A stretch of DNA of 64,000 nt. Origin: Oerskovia enterophila. Lineage in GTDB: Bacteria; Actinomycetota; Actinomycetes; Actinomycetales; Cellulomonadaceae. Positions 8,170-19,130 of this stretch are shown here, one piece after another. The stretch's first letter is position 1. Every line of letters begins with the position of its first letter. The stretch lies in NCBI RefSeq assembly GCF_001692445.1, contig NZ_MAQA01000023.1, positions 1-64,000 on the forward strand, read 5' to 3'. A program made the translations under genes and the position numbers. The notes beneath the pieces are model-generated. The model was not told the DNA's origin, did no database searches, and saw only the letters and a program-made list of their open reading frames with translations.

Positions 8170-9237
8170 GTGATCACGCCCTCCGCAGGACAGCGGCCCC
8201 TCGACGCGCGCGCACTCGTGGAGCCCGTGGACCGCTCCGCGGTCCTCGCGGCCCGCTCCCACGGGCCCGCTCGCCGCTCGGCCGCGGTCGTGGTGGTCGG
8301 GACCCTCCTCGGAGCGGTGCTGGGCGCCTTCGCGCTCTCGCTCGTGGCGGTCACGATCGGCCTCGTCCTCACCCTGATCACGCAGTGGGTGTACGGCGCA
8401 CTGAATGTGACCCCCTCCTTCGCCCTCGTGCCGTGGCTCACCCTCCCCGCGGCCGTGGGCGTCTGCGCGCTCCTCGTCGTGGGCGCGCGCCGAGGGACCG
8501 CGCAACGGCGCGAGCGGTCCTACCGGCTGAGCCGCTTCGCCGCGGCGAACGGGCTCGACTTCACGCCCGAGACCACGGACCTGGACCGGCCCGGGTCGAT
8601 CTTCCGGATCGGGGTCGACGGCGTCGTCCGCGACGTCCTGCGCACGCAGGGCCCGCACCCGGTGGAGATCGGCAGCTACACGTCCCAGGAGAACAGCACG
8701 CGCGGCGGGAGCCACTCGTGGGACTACCTGACGGTCCCGTTGGACCGCGCCCACCCGCACATCGTCCTCGAGCGACGCCGCACCCTAGGAGCGCGCGGGA
8801 CCCTGGCCCCGCGCCGCCCGCTGCGCTCGCTCGACCTCACGCTCGGGAGCGGGCTCGACGAGCACGTCCGCGTCCTCGGCCCCCGGGCCGCGCAGGACGT
8901 GGCCCGGCAGATCCTGTCCGTCGAGGTCGTCATGCCCCTGCTCGGGGCGCCCGTCTCGGCCGAGATCGTCGAGGACCGCTTCTACGTGTACAGCCGAAGC
9001 CCCCTGGTCACCCTCGACCCGGCGACGTGGGAGTGGCTCCTGCGACTGGTCGCGACGCTCTCGAGCGCCCTGCACGACGGGAACGGACGGGGGGCCACCG
9101 AGGCGGCGCACGAGCCTCCGGGCCCCATGCCGCCTCCCCGCCGGGGCGACGGCCGCTGGGTGGTGCGGATCCTGCTGCTGTACCCGGTCGCGGCGACCGT
9201 CGCGATCCTCGTGGCGGCACTGCTCGCCCGCGGCTGA
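8170..9237 (+). CDS. Uncharacterised membrane protein
   Basis: A 355-residue protein with two N-terminal transmembrane helices (about residues 37-62 and 80-100), a soluble middle of about 220 residues, and one C-terminal transmembrane helix (about 330-352). The soluble part has the pattern 'GLDFTP...GSIFRIG....EIGSYTSQENS...YLTVPLDR' seen in a family of actinobacterial membrane proteins of unknown role. The GTG at 8170 is the only good start; the upstream in-frame region is antisense to the P-loop gene. It ends 98 bases before valS and may be cotranscribed. Function unknown. Confidence 0.6.
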   Translation: MITPSAGQRPLDARALVEPVDRSAVLAARSHGPARRSAAVVVVGTLLGAVLGAFALSLVAVTIGLVLTLITQWVYGALNVTPSFALVPWLTLPAAVGVCALLVVGARRGTAQRRERSYRLSRFAAANGLDFTPETTDLDRPGSIFRIGVDGVVRDVLRTQGPHPVEIGSYTSQENSTRGGSHSWDYLTVPLDRAHPHIVLERRRTLGARGTLAPRRPLRSLDLTLGSGLDEHVRVLGPRAAQDVARQILSVEVVMPLLGAPVSAEIVEDRFYVYSRSPLVTLDPATWEWLLRLVATLSSALHDGNGRGATEAAHEPPGPMPPPRRGDGRWVVRILLLYPVAATVAILVAALLARG

Positions 9238-9335
9238 ATCGGCTGCACGCCGGGCACACGCCCGGAGCGCGGCGGGGCGTACCGGGCGCCGAGATGCCGT
9301 CGGCCCATGCCGCCGGATCTGGGAGAATGTCGACC

Positions 9336-12071
9336 ATGAGCTCACCCGCCGAGGGCACCACGCCCGCACCCGCCACCCCTCCCACCACCGCACCCGCCCC
9401 CGTCGAGGGCACCGAGGTCATCCGTGCCGTGGTCGGAGAGGTACCGGACAAGGTGAGCCTCGACGGCCTCGAGGCCAAGTTCGACGCCGCCTGGAAGGAC
9501 CAGGGCACCTACTCGTTCGACCGCTCCAAGACCCGCGAGCAGGTCTACTCGATCGACACCCCTCCGCCCACGGTCTCGGGCTCGCTGCACGTGGGTCATG
9601 TGTTCTCGTACACGCACACCGACGTCGTCGCGCGCTTCCAGCGCATGCGCGGCCGCGAGGTCTTCTACCCCATGGGCTGGGACGACAACGGCCTGCCGAC
9701 CGAGCGCCGTGTGCAGAACTACTACGGCGTGCGCTGCGACCCGACGTTGCCCTACGTCGAGGGCTACGAGCCCCCGCTCCAGGGAGCCGAGGGCAAGAGC
9801 GTCAAAGCCGCCGACCAGCAGCCCGTCTCGCGGCGCAACTTCGTCGAGCTGTGCGAGCGCCTGACGGCCGAGGACGAGGTCCAGTTCGAGGAGCTGTGGC
9901 GCCGCCTGGGCCTGTCGGTCGACTGGTCGCACCACTACCAGACCATCGGCGTGCCGGCACGCATCGTGGCGCAGAAGGCGTTCCTGCGGAACCTCTCGCG
10001 CGGCGAGGCGTACCAGTCCGAGGCCCCGGGCCTGTGGGACGTCACGTTCCAGACGGCGGTCGCGCAGGCCGAGCTCGAGGCGCGCGACTACCCGGGCCAC
10101 TTCCACAAGGTCGCGTTCCACGCCGCCGGCGGCGAGAAGGTCTACATCGAGACCACGCGCCCCGAGCTGCTCGCGGCCTGCGTCGCGCTCATCGCGCACC
10201 CCGACGACGAGCGCTACCAGGGCCTGTTCGGCACCACGGTCACGTCCCCCCTGTTCGACGTCGAGGTGCCCGTCCTGGCGCACCCCGCCGCGCAGATGGA
10301 CAAGGGCGCGGGCATCGCGATGTGCTGCACGTTCGGCGACCTGACCGACGTCCAGTGGTGGCGCGAGCTGCAGCTCCCCACGCGCTCGATCATCAACCGC
10401 GACGGGCGCATCACGCGCGAGACGCCGGCGTGGCTGACGTCCGAGCGCGCGGTCGCGCTGTTCGAGGAGATCGCGGGCAAGACGACCTTCTCGGCCCGCA
10501 CGGCCGTGGTCGACGCGCTGCGCGAGACCGGCGACCTGGACGGCGAGCCCGTCGCGACCCAGCGCAAGGCGAACTTCTTCGAGAAGGGCGACAAGCCCCT
10601 CGAGATCGTCACCTCGCGCCAGTGGTACATCCGCAACGGCGGGCGCGACGTGCCGCTGCGCGAGGAGCTGCTCGAGCGCGGGCGTGAGCTCAAGTTCCAC
10701 CCCGAGTTCATGCAGGTGCGCTACGAGAACTGGGTGGGTGGCCTCAACGGCGACTGGCTCGTCTCGCGTCAGCGCTTCTTCGGTGTCGCCATCCCGCTGT
10801 GGTACCCGGTCCTGGAGTCGGGCGAGACCGACTACGAGCACCCGATCGTCCCCGACGAGGCGCTCCTGCCGATCGACCCGTCCTCGGACGTCCCGGCCGG
10901 CTACACGGCCGAGCAGCGAGGCGTGCCCGGTGGGTTCGTGGGCGAGCCGGACGTCATGGACACCTGGGCCACCTCGTCGCTGACCCCGCAGATCGCGGGC
11001 GGCTGGGAGTCGGACCCGGATCTGTTCGAGCGCGTCTTCCCCATGGACCTGCGCCCCCAGGGCCAGGACATCATCCGCACGTGGCTCTTCTCCACGGTGG
11101 TCCGCTCGCACCTCGAGCACGGCTCGCTCCCGTGGACCAACGCCGCGATCTCGGGCTGGATCCTGGACCCCGACCGCAAGAAGATGTCCAAGTCCAAGGG
11201 CAACGTGGTGACGCCCATGGGCCTGCTCGAGGAGCACGGCTCGGACGCGGTCCGCTACTGGGCCGCCTCGGCCCGCCTCGGCACCGACGCGGCGTTCGAG
11301 GTCGGCCAGATGAAGATCGGCCGCCGCCTCGCGATCAAGGTCCTCAACGCGTCCAAGTTCGCGCTGTCGTTCGGCGGCAGCGAGATCACGCTCGACCCGG
11401 CCCTCGTGACCGAGCCGATCGACCGCTCGATGATCGCGAGCCTCGTCGAGGTGGTGGCCCGTGCGACCGACGCTCTCGAGGACTACGACCACACGCGTGC
11501 CCTGGAGCTCTCGGAGACGTTCTTCTGGACGTTCTGCGACGACTACCTCGAGCTCGTCAAGGACCGCGCCTACGGCGCCGGAGCCGGGCCCGACGACGTC
11601 ACGCCCGAGACGCAGTCTGCTCGCGTCGCGCTCGCCCTGGCTCTCGACACCCTGCTGCGTCTGTTCGCGCCGTACCTGCCGTTCGCCACCGAAGAGGTGT
11701 GGTCGTGGTGGCGCAAGGGCTCGGTGCACCGCGCACCGTGGCCCACGACGGCCGAGCTCCTTCCCGCGACGAGGGGTGGCGTCCCCGTCGTCCTCGTGGG
11801 CGCCGGTCACGCGTTGGCCGCGCTGCGCAAGGTCAAGTCGGAGGCCAAGGTCTCGATGCGCACCCCGATCCTCGCCGTGACGCTGGCCGTCCCCGCGGAG
11901 CTCGTCGCGTCGGTCCGGGCGGCCGAGGTCGACATCCGCGGCGCCGGCCGCGTGACCGGGTCGTTCGACGTCGTCGAGGCGAGCGAGGGCCAGGGCGACC
12001 CGGCCGTCCAGGGCGGGATCGTCGTCGTGCACTCGGAGCTCGGTGAGCCCGAGGTGCGCAACCGCGGCTGA
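9336..12071 (+). CDS. valS: Valyl-tRNA synthetase
   Basis: Charges tRNA-Val with valine in the cytoplasm. The 911-residue protein has the class I signatures: HVGH at residues 85-88 in place of HIGH and KMSKS near 615-619 (DRKKMSKSKGNVVTP). The editing domain lies between them, and the C-terminal part has the anticodon-binding helical domain; the typical C-terminal coiled coil is very short. A Pro/Ala/Thr-rich N-terminal tail of about 30 residues precedes the core. The start at 9336 sits 9 bases after GGGAG; an ATG at 9327 has no spacing. The gene is followed by a strong hairpin terminator. Confidence 0.97.
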   Translation: MSSPAEGTTPAPATPPTTAPAPVEGTEVIRAVVGEVPDKVSLDGLEAKFDAAWKDQGTYSFDRSKTREQVYSIDTPPPTVSGSLHVGHVFSYTHTDVVARFQRMRGREVFYPMGWDDNGLPTERRVQNYYGVRCDPTLPYVEGYEPPLQGAEGKSVKAADQQPVSRRNFVELCERLTAEDEVQFEELWRRLGLSVDWSHHYQTIGVPARIVAQKAFLRNLSRGEAYQSEAPGLWDVTFQTAVAQAELEARDYPGHFHKVAFHAAGGEKVYIETTRPELLAACVALIAHPDDERYQGLFGTTVTSPLFDVEVPVLAHPAAQMDKGAGIAMCCTFGDLTDVQWWRELQLPTRSIINRDGRITRETPAWLTSERAVALFEEIAGKTTFSARTAVVDALRETGDLDGEPVATQRKANFFEKGDKPLEIVTSRQWYIRNGGRDVPLREELLERGRELKFHPEFMQVRYENWVGGLNGDWLVSRQRFFGVAIPLWYPVLESGETDYEHPIVPDEALLPIDPSSDVPAGYTAEQRGVPGGFVGEPDVMDTWATSSLTPQIAGGWESDPDLFERVFPMDLRPQGQDIIRTWLFSTVVRSHLEHGSLPWTNAAISGWILDPDRKKMSKSKGNVVTPMGLLEEHGSDAVRYWAASARLGTDAAFEVGQMKIGRRLAIKVLNASKFALSFGGSEITLDPALVTEPIDRSMIASLVEVVARATDALEDYDHTRALELSETFFWTFCDDYLELVKDRAYGAGAGPDDVTPETQSARVALALALDTLLRLFAPYLPFATEEVWSWWRKGSVHRAPWPTTAELLPATRGGVPVVLVGAGHALAALRKVKSEAKVSMRTPILAVTLAVPAELVASVRAAEVDIRGAGRVTGSFDVVEASEGQGDPAVQGGIVVVHSELGEPEVRNRG

Positions 12072-12089
12072 CGCCGCCGAGCGGCATGA

Positions 12090-12127
12090 CGCAGGGCCCC
12101 GACCGCACGTGTGGTCGGGGCCCTGCG
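12090..12127. terminator. Bidirectional hairpin terminator after valS
   Basis: A perfect 15-base stem (12090-12104 with 12113-12127) and 8-base loop lie between valS and the convergent gene ending at 12146. It can serve both directions. Confidence 0.9.
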
Positions 12128-12145
12128 TCGTCCGTCAGACCGAGG

Positions 12146-13345
12146 TCACACGATCTCTCCCCGGAGCCTCTTGTCGTCGCCCGACATGGTCGCGGCGACC
12201 TCGTTGGGCGTCCCGTCGTCGTTCCACCGCAGCGTGGCCCCGACGCCCTCGATGAGGTCGACGCTGCCGTCGGGTGAGAACGTGAGCCCAGCGTCCTGGC
12301 CGATCGCCGCGCGGACCAGAGCCACCGTCGCGGGCAGCTCCTCGATCCCCTCGCTCACGCCCAGGTCCGTGATGTCCGAGCGCGCGGAGCCGATGTGCAG
12401 CGGGCTCGGCCCGATCCACAGCGTGCGCCCGTCGAGCTCGGTGTCCTGGCCGTACTCGTCGGCCAGGATGAGCTCCTTGACCTGTCCGCGCGACAGGACG
12501 GCGACCACGTCCTCGAGCGAGGTCACCGCGGCGGCCTCGCGGCCCTGCTCCTGGCGGAACTCCGCGAGCACGGACTCACGGCGCCGCTCGCGGAAGCTCG
12601 CGAGCGCGTCCGCGACCTTGGCCTCGAACGCCGCCGCGTTGATGCCGGGCCCGCGACCGCCGCCCGCGACCTCGACCACGAGCTCGTCGGTGGCCTTGTT
12701 GAGGGCGGCGCGCACGAGCGGGACCGCCCGGACGTCGCCCGTGATGAGGATCAGCTCGGGGCGGTGCTCGAGGACCTGCCGGTCGAGCTCGGTCGCGACG
12801 GCCTCGGCGTTGCGGTCCCACGAGTCCTCGGCGCGTGTCTCGATGCGCTTGTGCGAGAGACCACCGGTACGGACCTTGTTGATGACGTCGTGCCCGCCCT
12901 CGACGGACTCGGCGTCGCCGTAGGGCAGGTGCCCGCCGGCGACCGACCAGGTGATGTCCGCCCCCTGGCGGTCGACCACGACGCGGACGTAGTCCACGGA
13001 CTCGTCGGCCGCCCGGGCGGCCTGCAGCAGCGCGGGGACGGGGCCCCAGAGCCCCTTGGTCACGGCGGGCGGGTCCTTCAGCACGCGGTCGACGAGGACC
13101 CCCTCCTCGTCGGCGATGAGGACGCGGCCGTGCGGTCCGGGCATCCTCGTGGGCAGGGTGACGGACTCCTCGAGCTCGTCGATGATGCTTGCCGGCGCTC
13201 CCGCGTTCGCGAGGGCCCGGCGCACGCCCTTCCACCGGTTCTCGACCTCGCGATCACCCGCCTCGTTGGAACGCGTCGCGTCGAGGTAGACGGTCGCGAA
13301 GGGGCCGGGGTGGCCGAGCAGGGGCTTGAGCCAGTCGATCTTCAT
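12146..13345 (-). CDS. Vms1/eRF1-like (baeRF) family protein
   Basis: A 399-residue protein of the bacterial-archaeal eRF1-like family, now often annotated Vms1/Ankzf1-type peptidyl-tRNA hydrolase; relatives include mycobacterial Rv2629. The N-terminal segment 'HPGPFATVYLDATRS' and middle 'VRVVVDRQGADITW' are typical, followed by 'ELILITGDVRAVPLV' and a C-terminal half with the 'GQVKELILADEYGQDTE' strand. Such proteins are thought to act on stalled or hibernating ribosomes, in some mycobacteria under hypoxia. The ATG at 13345 has AGAGGTG as binding site. Single gene, convergent with valS. The activity is inferred from family. Confidence 0.7.
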   Translation of the reverse strand: MKIDWLKPLLGHPGPFATVYLDATRSNEAGDREVENRWKGVRRALANAGAPASIIDELEESVTLPTRMPGPHGRVLIADEEGVLVDRVLKDPPAVTKGLWGPVPALLQAARAADESVDYVRVVVDRQGADITWSVAGGHLPYGDAESVEGGHDVINKVRTGGLSHKRIETRAEDSWDRNAEAVATELDRQVLEHRPELILITGDVRAVPLVRAALNKATDELVVEVAGGGRGPGINAAAFEAKVADALASFRERRRESVLAEFRQEQGREAAAVTSLEDVVAVLSRGQVKELILADEYGQDTELDGRTLWIGPSPLHIGSARSDITDLGVSEGIEELPATVALVRAAIGQDAGLTFSPDGSVDLIEGVGATLRWNDDGTPNEVAATMSGDDKRLRGEIV

Positions 13346-13589
13346 GCAGGCACCTCTAGACATCCATCGTCGGAGGGACGGTCGGAGGCCGACCGCCCCG
13401 ATGTCCTCACCAGCCTGGTGCACGGGCACGGCGACCGCCACCGGGGGCGCGGCTTCGTCGCCCGGGACCGGGCAGGGGCTGCGGTCGCGCCGGGCCGGGG
13501 GCTGCGACCACGCCCCCGGTGGCGCGCAGCCGACAGGCGCACCCCGTCCGACGCGTGCCTCAGGACGCCTCAGGAACCGTCACGGAGCC

Positions 13590-13943
13590 TCAGGAGTACG
13601 TGTCGAGCACAGGCGCCTCGCCCTGGTGCGCCTCGGCGATGCTGCGGTGGTGGCGGATGACCTCGCTCACGATGAACTCGCGGAACTGCTCGGCGAACGC
13701 CGGGTCGAGTCCCGAGGCCTCGGCGATGCCGGTCAGGCGGTCGATCTGCTGCTGGTCCCTTGCGGGGTCCGCGGGCGGGAGTCCACCCTGGGCCTTGAGC
13801 TCGCCCACGCGGCGGGTGAACTTGAAGCGCTCGGCGAGGAGGTGGACCAGCGCAGCGTCGATGTTGTCGATGCTCTGGCGGAGGGTGAGGATCTCGGGGG
13901 GCACGGACGGCACCTGGGTGCCGTCGGCGTGGGGCTCGGTCAT
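13590..13943 (-). CDS. Chorismate mutase, AroQ type
   Basis: Converts chorismate to prephenate for phenylalanine and tyrosine synthesis. The 117-residue protein is a single AroQ helical domain: 'LRQSIDNIDAALVHLLAERFKFTRRVGELKA' (about residues 22-52) carries the Arg/Lys active-site pattern, and a second helix ends in 'FREFIVSEVIRHHR', also typical. Some 20 residues of N-terminal tail are disordered. Length suits the short mono-functional actinobacterial form that partners with DAHP synthase. Divergent from the acyl-CoA ligase at 14053. Confident in family. Confidence 0.9.
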   Translation of the reverse strand: MTEPHADGTQVPSVPPEILTLRQSIDNIDAALVHLLAERFKFTRRVGELKAQGGLPPADPARDQQQIDRLTGIAEASGLDPAFAEQFREFIVSEVIRHHRSIAEAHQGEAPVLDTYS

Positions 13944-14052
13944 CCGTCGATCCTAGGCACCTGCGAGCCCGCCGGAGCACGGCCGGAAGAACATGAGACG
14001 CCGAGTACACAGTAAAGTCGGTCCTTGCCCCACCACTCACCGGAGAGTAGAC

Positions 14053-15873
14053 ATGACCGAATTCGCGTCGCCGAGCCTCGTCGAGGTACCGGCCACCAGC
14101 AGCATCAGCACCCTTCTCACCGACCGCGCGGAGCGGTCCGGTGACGACGCGGTGATCGAGCGACGCCTCACGCAGGGCGGCCCCTGGCAGCCCGTCACGG
14201 CCCGCGCCTTCGACGACGAGGTGATCGCGGTCGCCCGCGGCCTGGTCGCGCGCGGTGTCACCGCGGGAGACCGCGTCGCGATCATGTCGCGCACCCGCTA
14301 CGAGTGGACGCTGCTCGACTTCGCGATCTGGGCCGCGGGCGCCGTCCCCATCCCGGTCTACGAGACGTCCTCGGCCGACCAGGTCGAGTGGATCCTGTCG
14401 GACTCCGAGGTGAGCCTCGTCGTGGTCGAGACGTCCGCGCACGCGCAGGTCGTGGCGAGCGTCCGCGAGCGGCTCCCGCTCCTCCGGGACGTCCTGGTGC
14501 TCGACGACGGCGCGGTCGCCGACCTGCAGGCCGCCGGTTCCGCGGTCGAGCGCACCGAGATCGACGCGCGCCGCGCGGCCACGGGCCGCGACGACCTCGC
14601 GACCATCATCTACACCTCGGGGGCCACGGGACGCCCCAAGGGTGTCGAGCTCACGCACCTGAACTTCGTGCACCTCGCCCGCAACGGGGTCCAGGGCCTC
14701 GGCGAGATCGTCGCGACGCCCGACGCCCGCACGCTCCTGTTCCTGCCCCTGGCGCACGTGTTCGCGCGCTTCATCCAGGTCGTGTGCATCGCGTCGCCCA
14801 CCGCGGTCCTCGCGCACTCTGCGGACATCAAGCAGCTCGTGCCGGACCTGGGCACGTACAAGCCGACGTTCCTCCTCGCGGTCCCCCGCGTGTTCGAGAA
14901 GGTCTACAACGCGGCCGAGCAGAAAGCCGGCGCGGGCGCCAAGCGCCGCATCTTCCACTGGGCCGCGAAGGTCGCCATCACGTACTCGCGTGCCCTGGAC
15001 AAGCCGTCCGGCCCCTCGGTCGTGCTCAAGGCTCAGCACGCGGTGGCCGACCGACTGGTGTTCGCCACGATGCGCGCCGCGCTGGGCGGCGACCTCACGC
15101 ACTCGATCTCGGGCGGGGCCCCGCTCGGCGAGCGCCTGGGCCACTTCTTCCGCGGGGTCGGCCTGACGATCCTCGAGGGCTACGGCCTCACCGAGACCAC
15201 GGCACCGACCGCGGTGAACCTGCCCGGCCTGCTCAAGATCGGCACGGTGGGCCCGGCGTTCCCCGGCACCGCGATCAAGGTCGACCCCGACGGCGAGCTG
15301 CTCGTCCGGGGCGACCACGTCTTCCGTGGCTACCACAACCAGCCCGACCTGACCGCCGAGGTGCTCCAGGACGGCTGGTTCCGTACGGGCGACCTCGCCT
15401 CGATCGACACGGACGGTTACCTGCGGATCACGGGGCGCAAGAAGGAGATCATCGTGACCGCGGGCGGCAAGAACGTCGCCCCGGCCCAGCTCGAGGACCG
15501 CCTGCGCGCCCACCCGCTCGTGAGCCAGGTCGTCGTGGTCGGCGACCAGCGTCCGTTCATCGGCGCCCTGGTCACGCTCGACCCCGAGATGCTCCCGGGG
15601 TGGCTCTCGACGCACGGCCTGCCGTCCATGGACGTCGCGACCGCCGCCGCGGACCCCACGGTCCTCGCGGCCCTCGACCGCGCCGTGACCCGCGCCAACG
15701 AGGCCGTCTCGCGGGCCGAGTCGATCCGCAAGATCCAGGTGCTCACGACCGACTTCACCGAGCACAACGGGTACCTGACCCCGTCGCTCAAGGTCAAGCG
15801 CGGACTGGTCCTCAAGGACTTCTCGACCACGATCGATGACCTGTACGGGTCGCAGGTGTCGGTCGAGGCCTGA
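14053..15873 (+). CDS. Long-chain acyl-CoA synthetase (FadD15-type)
   Basis: Activates fatty acids to acyl-CoA with ATP, via an acyl-adenylate. The 606-residue protein has the AMP-binding motif YTSGATGRPKG near residue 193 (usual TTG is ATG here), the 'GYGLTETT' block near 378, the 'WFRTGDLASIDTDGYLRITGRKKEII' hinge region near 440-465 and the C-terminal lysine block 'TPSLKVKR'. Length is normal. Ribosome binding site GGAGAG (14042-14047) precedes the ATG by five bases. Own unit, divergent from chorismate mutase and closed by a hairpin. Chain-length preference cannot be read. Confidence 0.9.
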   Translation: MTEFASPSLVEVPATSSISTLLTDRAERSGDDAVIERRLTQGGPWQPVTARAFDDEVIAVARGLVARGVTAGDRVAIMSRTRYEWTLLDFAIWAAGAVPIPVYETSSADQVEWILSDSEVSLVVVETSAHAQVVASVRERLPLLRDVLVLDDGAVADLQAAGSAVERTEIDARRAATGRDDLATIIYTSGATGRPKGVELTHLNFVHLARNGVQGLGEIVATPDARTLLFLPLAHVFARFIQVVCIASPTAVLAHSADIKQLVPDLGTYKPTFLLAVPRVFEKVYNAAEQKAGAGAKRRIFHWAAKVAITYSRALDKPSGPSVVLKAQHAVADRLVFATMRAALGGDLTHSISGGAPLGERLGHFFRGVGLTILEGYGLTETTAPTAVNLPGLLKIGTVGPAFPGTAIKVDPDGELLVRGDHVFRGYHNQPDLTAEVLQDGWFRTGDLASIDTDGYLRITGRKKEIIVTAGGKNVAPAQLEDRLRAHPLVSQVVVVGDQRPFIGALVTLDPEMLPGWLSTHGLPSMDVATAAADPTVLAALDRAVTRANEAVSRAESIRKIQVLTTDFTEHNGYLTPSLKVKRGLVLKDFSTTIDDLYGSQVSVEA

Positions 15874-15894
15874 CGACGGCCCCTGCCGCACGGC

Positions 15895-15925
15895 AAAGGG
15901 CCCGGACCGTGAGGTCCGGGCCCTT
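15895..15925. terminator. Hairpin terminator between acyl-CoA ligase and clpX
   Basis: Stem AAGGGCCCGGACC pairs with GGTCCGGGCCCTT (13 bp) around a 4-base loop. It lies 22 bases after the ligase stop and 28 bases before the clpX 3' end, so it can act on both. Confidence 0.9.
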
Positions 15926-15952
15926 CGTCGTGCGTCAGGAGTGCGGCGCCGG

Positions 15953-17224
<1,272 letters not shown>

Positions 17225-17372
17225 TACGAGCCTCCTAGCCTCGGTCTTGCTGCTCCGCCGGTGTCGATGACCCGGCGGTCCGGACGGCACCTGCCGACCT
17301 ACACCCCATTGCACACCACCGGGGGCCCGTTGTCAGCCGGGCACCCCGGTGGGTCGGGAGGAATTGTCCCGA

Positions 17373-18092
17373 TCAGGGCTTGTTCTGGATGACCGGCTTG
17401 CGGCTCTCCAGGACCTGGTCGACCAGGCCGTACTCCAGGGCCTGCTTGGCCGTGAGGATCTTGTCGCGCTCGATGTCCTCACGGACCTGCTCGACGTCGC
17501 GACCTGAGTGCATGGCCAGCGTGTCCTCGAGCCACTCGCGCATGCGGATGAGCTCGTTCGCGTGGATCTCGATGTCCGAGGCCTGCGCGTAGCCGCCGCC
17601 CTCCATCGCGGGCTGGTGGATCAGCACGCGGGCGTTGGGGAGCGCGAGGCGCTTGCCGGGCTGGCCCGCCGCGAGCAGCACCGCAGCGGCCGAGGCCGCC
17701 TGTCCCAGGCACACGGTCTGGATCTGCGGCTTGATGTACTGCATGGTGTCGTACAGCGCCGTCATGGCCGTGAACGAGCCACCGGGCGAGTTGATGTAGA
17801 GGATGATGTCGCGGTCGGGGTCCTGGCTCTCCAGGACCAGGAGCTGCGCCATGACGTCGTCGGCCGAGGCGTCGTCGACCTGGACACCCAGGAAGATGAT
17901 GCGGTCCTCGAACAGCTTGGTGTAGGGGTCCTGGCGCTTGAAGCCGTAGGCCGTGCGCTCCTCGAACTGCGGGAGCACGTAGCGCGAGGACGGTGCGCCG
18001 TGCGGGAGCGCGATGCCGCCGCCTGCGCCGGCGCCCGCGAGGCGCTGAGCGGTCGAGATGTACTGCGATTCCTGGCTGGCTGAGTAGCTCAA
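17373..18092 (-). CDS. clpP2: ATP-dependent Clp protease proteolytic subunit ClpP2
   Basis: Second proteolytic subunit, forms a mixed ClpP1P2 barrel. The 239-residue protein has catalytic Ser in '[11 protein letters not shown]', catalytic His in 'VLIHQPAM' and the third Asp in the 'ERDKILTA' region, plus the conserved 'LYINSPGGS' strand. Starts at TTG 18092 with GAGGAGA five bases upstream; the next in-frame Met is too far inside. An N-terminal extension of about 30 residues is typical of ClpP2. It follows clpP1 after 50 bases and forms one operon with it. Confidence 0.96.
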   Translation of the reverse strand: MSYSASQESQYISTAQRLAGAGAGGGIALPHGAPSSRYVLPQFEERTAYGFKRQDPYTKLFEDRIIFLGVQVDDASADDVMAQLLVLESQDPDRDIILYINSPGGSFTAMTALYDTMQYIKPQIQTVCLGQAASAAAVLLAAGQPGKRLALPNARVLIHQPAMEGGGYAQASDIEIHANELIRMREWLEDTLAMHSGRDVEQVREDIERDKILTAKQALEYGLVDQVLESRKPVIQNKP

Positions 18093-18142
18093 GGTGTCTC
18101 CTCGGGTGGGGTCGTGGACGTGTGGGCGGGTTGTCGGCGAGC

Positions 18143-18763
18143 TCAGCTGCTCGTCGTGCCGCCGCCACCCGTGACCGACGAAGCGTTCGTCACGACGTGG
18201 TCGATGAAGCCGTACTCGAGGGCCTCAGGAGCCGTGAACCAGCTGTCGCGGTCGTTGTCCTTGAGGATCTTCTCGAGGGGCTGGCCCGTCTGCTCGGCCG
18301 TCAGCTCCGAGAGGACCTTCTTCATGTGCATGATGAGCTGCGCGTTGATGCGCACGTCGGTCGCCGTGCCGCCGATGCCGCCCGAGGGCTGGTGCATCAT
18401 GACGCGGGCGTGGGGCGTCGCGTAGCGCTTGCCCTTGGTGCCCGAGGAGAGCAGGAACTGCCCCATCGAGGCCGCCATGCCCATCGCGATGGTCGCGACG
18501 TCGGGCTGGATGTACTGCATGGTGTCGTAGATCGCCATGCCGGCCGTGATCGACCCGCCGGGCGAGTTGATGTAGAGCCAGATGTCCTTCTCAGGGTCCT
18601 CGGCCGCGAGCAGCATCATCTGGGCGCAGATGGCGTTCGCGTTCTCGTCGCGCACCTCCGAGCCCAGCCAGATGATGCGCTCCTTGAGCAGCCGGTTGTA
18701 GATGGAGTCGTTCAGGCCGAGTCCCGGCCCCTCGGCTCGTGCCACCGGAAACTGATCGCTCAC
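18143..18763 (-). CDS. clpP1: ATP-dependent Clp protease proteolytic subunit ClpP1
   Basis: First proteolytic subunit of the actinobacterial ClpP1P2 complex. Catalytic triad is visible: Ser in '[11 protein letters not shown]', His in 'VMMHQPSG' and Asp in 'NDRDSWFTA'; the ring-forming '[10 protein letters not shown]' strand is intact. The usual ATG at 18769 lies immediately next to AAGGAG with no spacing, while GTG 18763 has six bases of spacing, so GTG is preferred (206 residues; 208 from ATG). First gene of the clpP1-clpP2(-clpX) unit, downstream of a promoter region with a possible ClgR site. Confidence 0.95.
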   Translation of the reverse strand: MSDQFPVARAEGPGLGLNDSIYNRLLKERIIWLGSEVRDENANAICAQMMLLAAEDPEKDIWLYINSPGGSITAGMAIYDTMQYIQPDVATIAMGMAASMGQFLLSSGTKGKRYATPHARVMMHQPSGGIGGTATDVRINAQLIMHMKKVLSELTAEQTGQPLEKILKDNDRDSWFTAPEALEYGFIDHVVTNASSVTGGGGTTSS

Positions 18764-18900
18764 GTCCATCTCCTTCGTCGTTCCCTCGTCGCTCGCGACG
18801 CTCGAACGTCGCGGCTGGTCGGCTGTCCGTCGTCGACGGAGTCACCGTTGCTGTGACCCTAACGCGGGCAGGGAGCGGAAACCGTCCCGATATCCGGGGT

Positions 18901-18914
18901 TTTCGCTGTCGGCG
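18901..18914. promoter_or_regulatory. Candidate ClgR-type operator upstream of clpP1
   Basis: TTTCGC-N5-GCG matches the ClgR-type motif GTTCGC-N5-GCG reported in Streptomyces at all but one position. It lies 138 bases upstream of the clpP1 start, in the 297-base gap to the tig terminator, where the clp promoter must be. A short palindrome, so chance occurrence is possible. Confidence 0.35.
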
Positions 18915-19060
18915 CAGGAAGGGCTCCCCCGCTGCCCGACGGCGCCGCTCACCAGGCGTTCCCGGGCCCGTTCGGCGACCCTCGCCCGGGCGACCGCGCG
19001 GGTCTCGTCGGGCACTGGAGCGAGCCCTCACCCCGTGCCGTCGCCGACCCGACCATGCGC

Positions 19061-19096
19061 GACGGCCCCCACCTCCGCGCGGAGGTGGGGGCCGTC
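19061..19096. terminator. Hairpin terminator after tig
   Basis: A perfect 16-base stem (19061-19076 with 19081-19096) with a GCGC loop, 35 bases past the tig stop codon. It separates tig from the clp unit. Confidence 0.92.
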
Positions 19097-19130
19097 GTCG
19101 GGCAGCTCGGCGAGCCGCTCCTCAGGGAGA

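Noticed and set aside
9342-12032. 896-codon minus-strand frame opposite valS
   Set aside because: Arg/Gly/Asp-rich antisense frame; valS on the plus strand explains the region.
13557-13597. Three CCTCAGGA words near the chorismate mutase stop
   Set aside because: Uneven spacing and short words; likely chance in GC-rich DNA.
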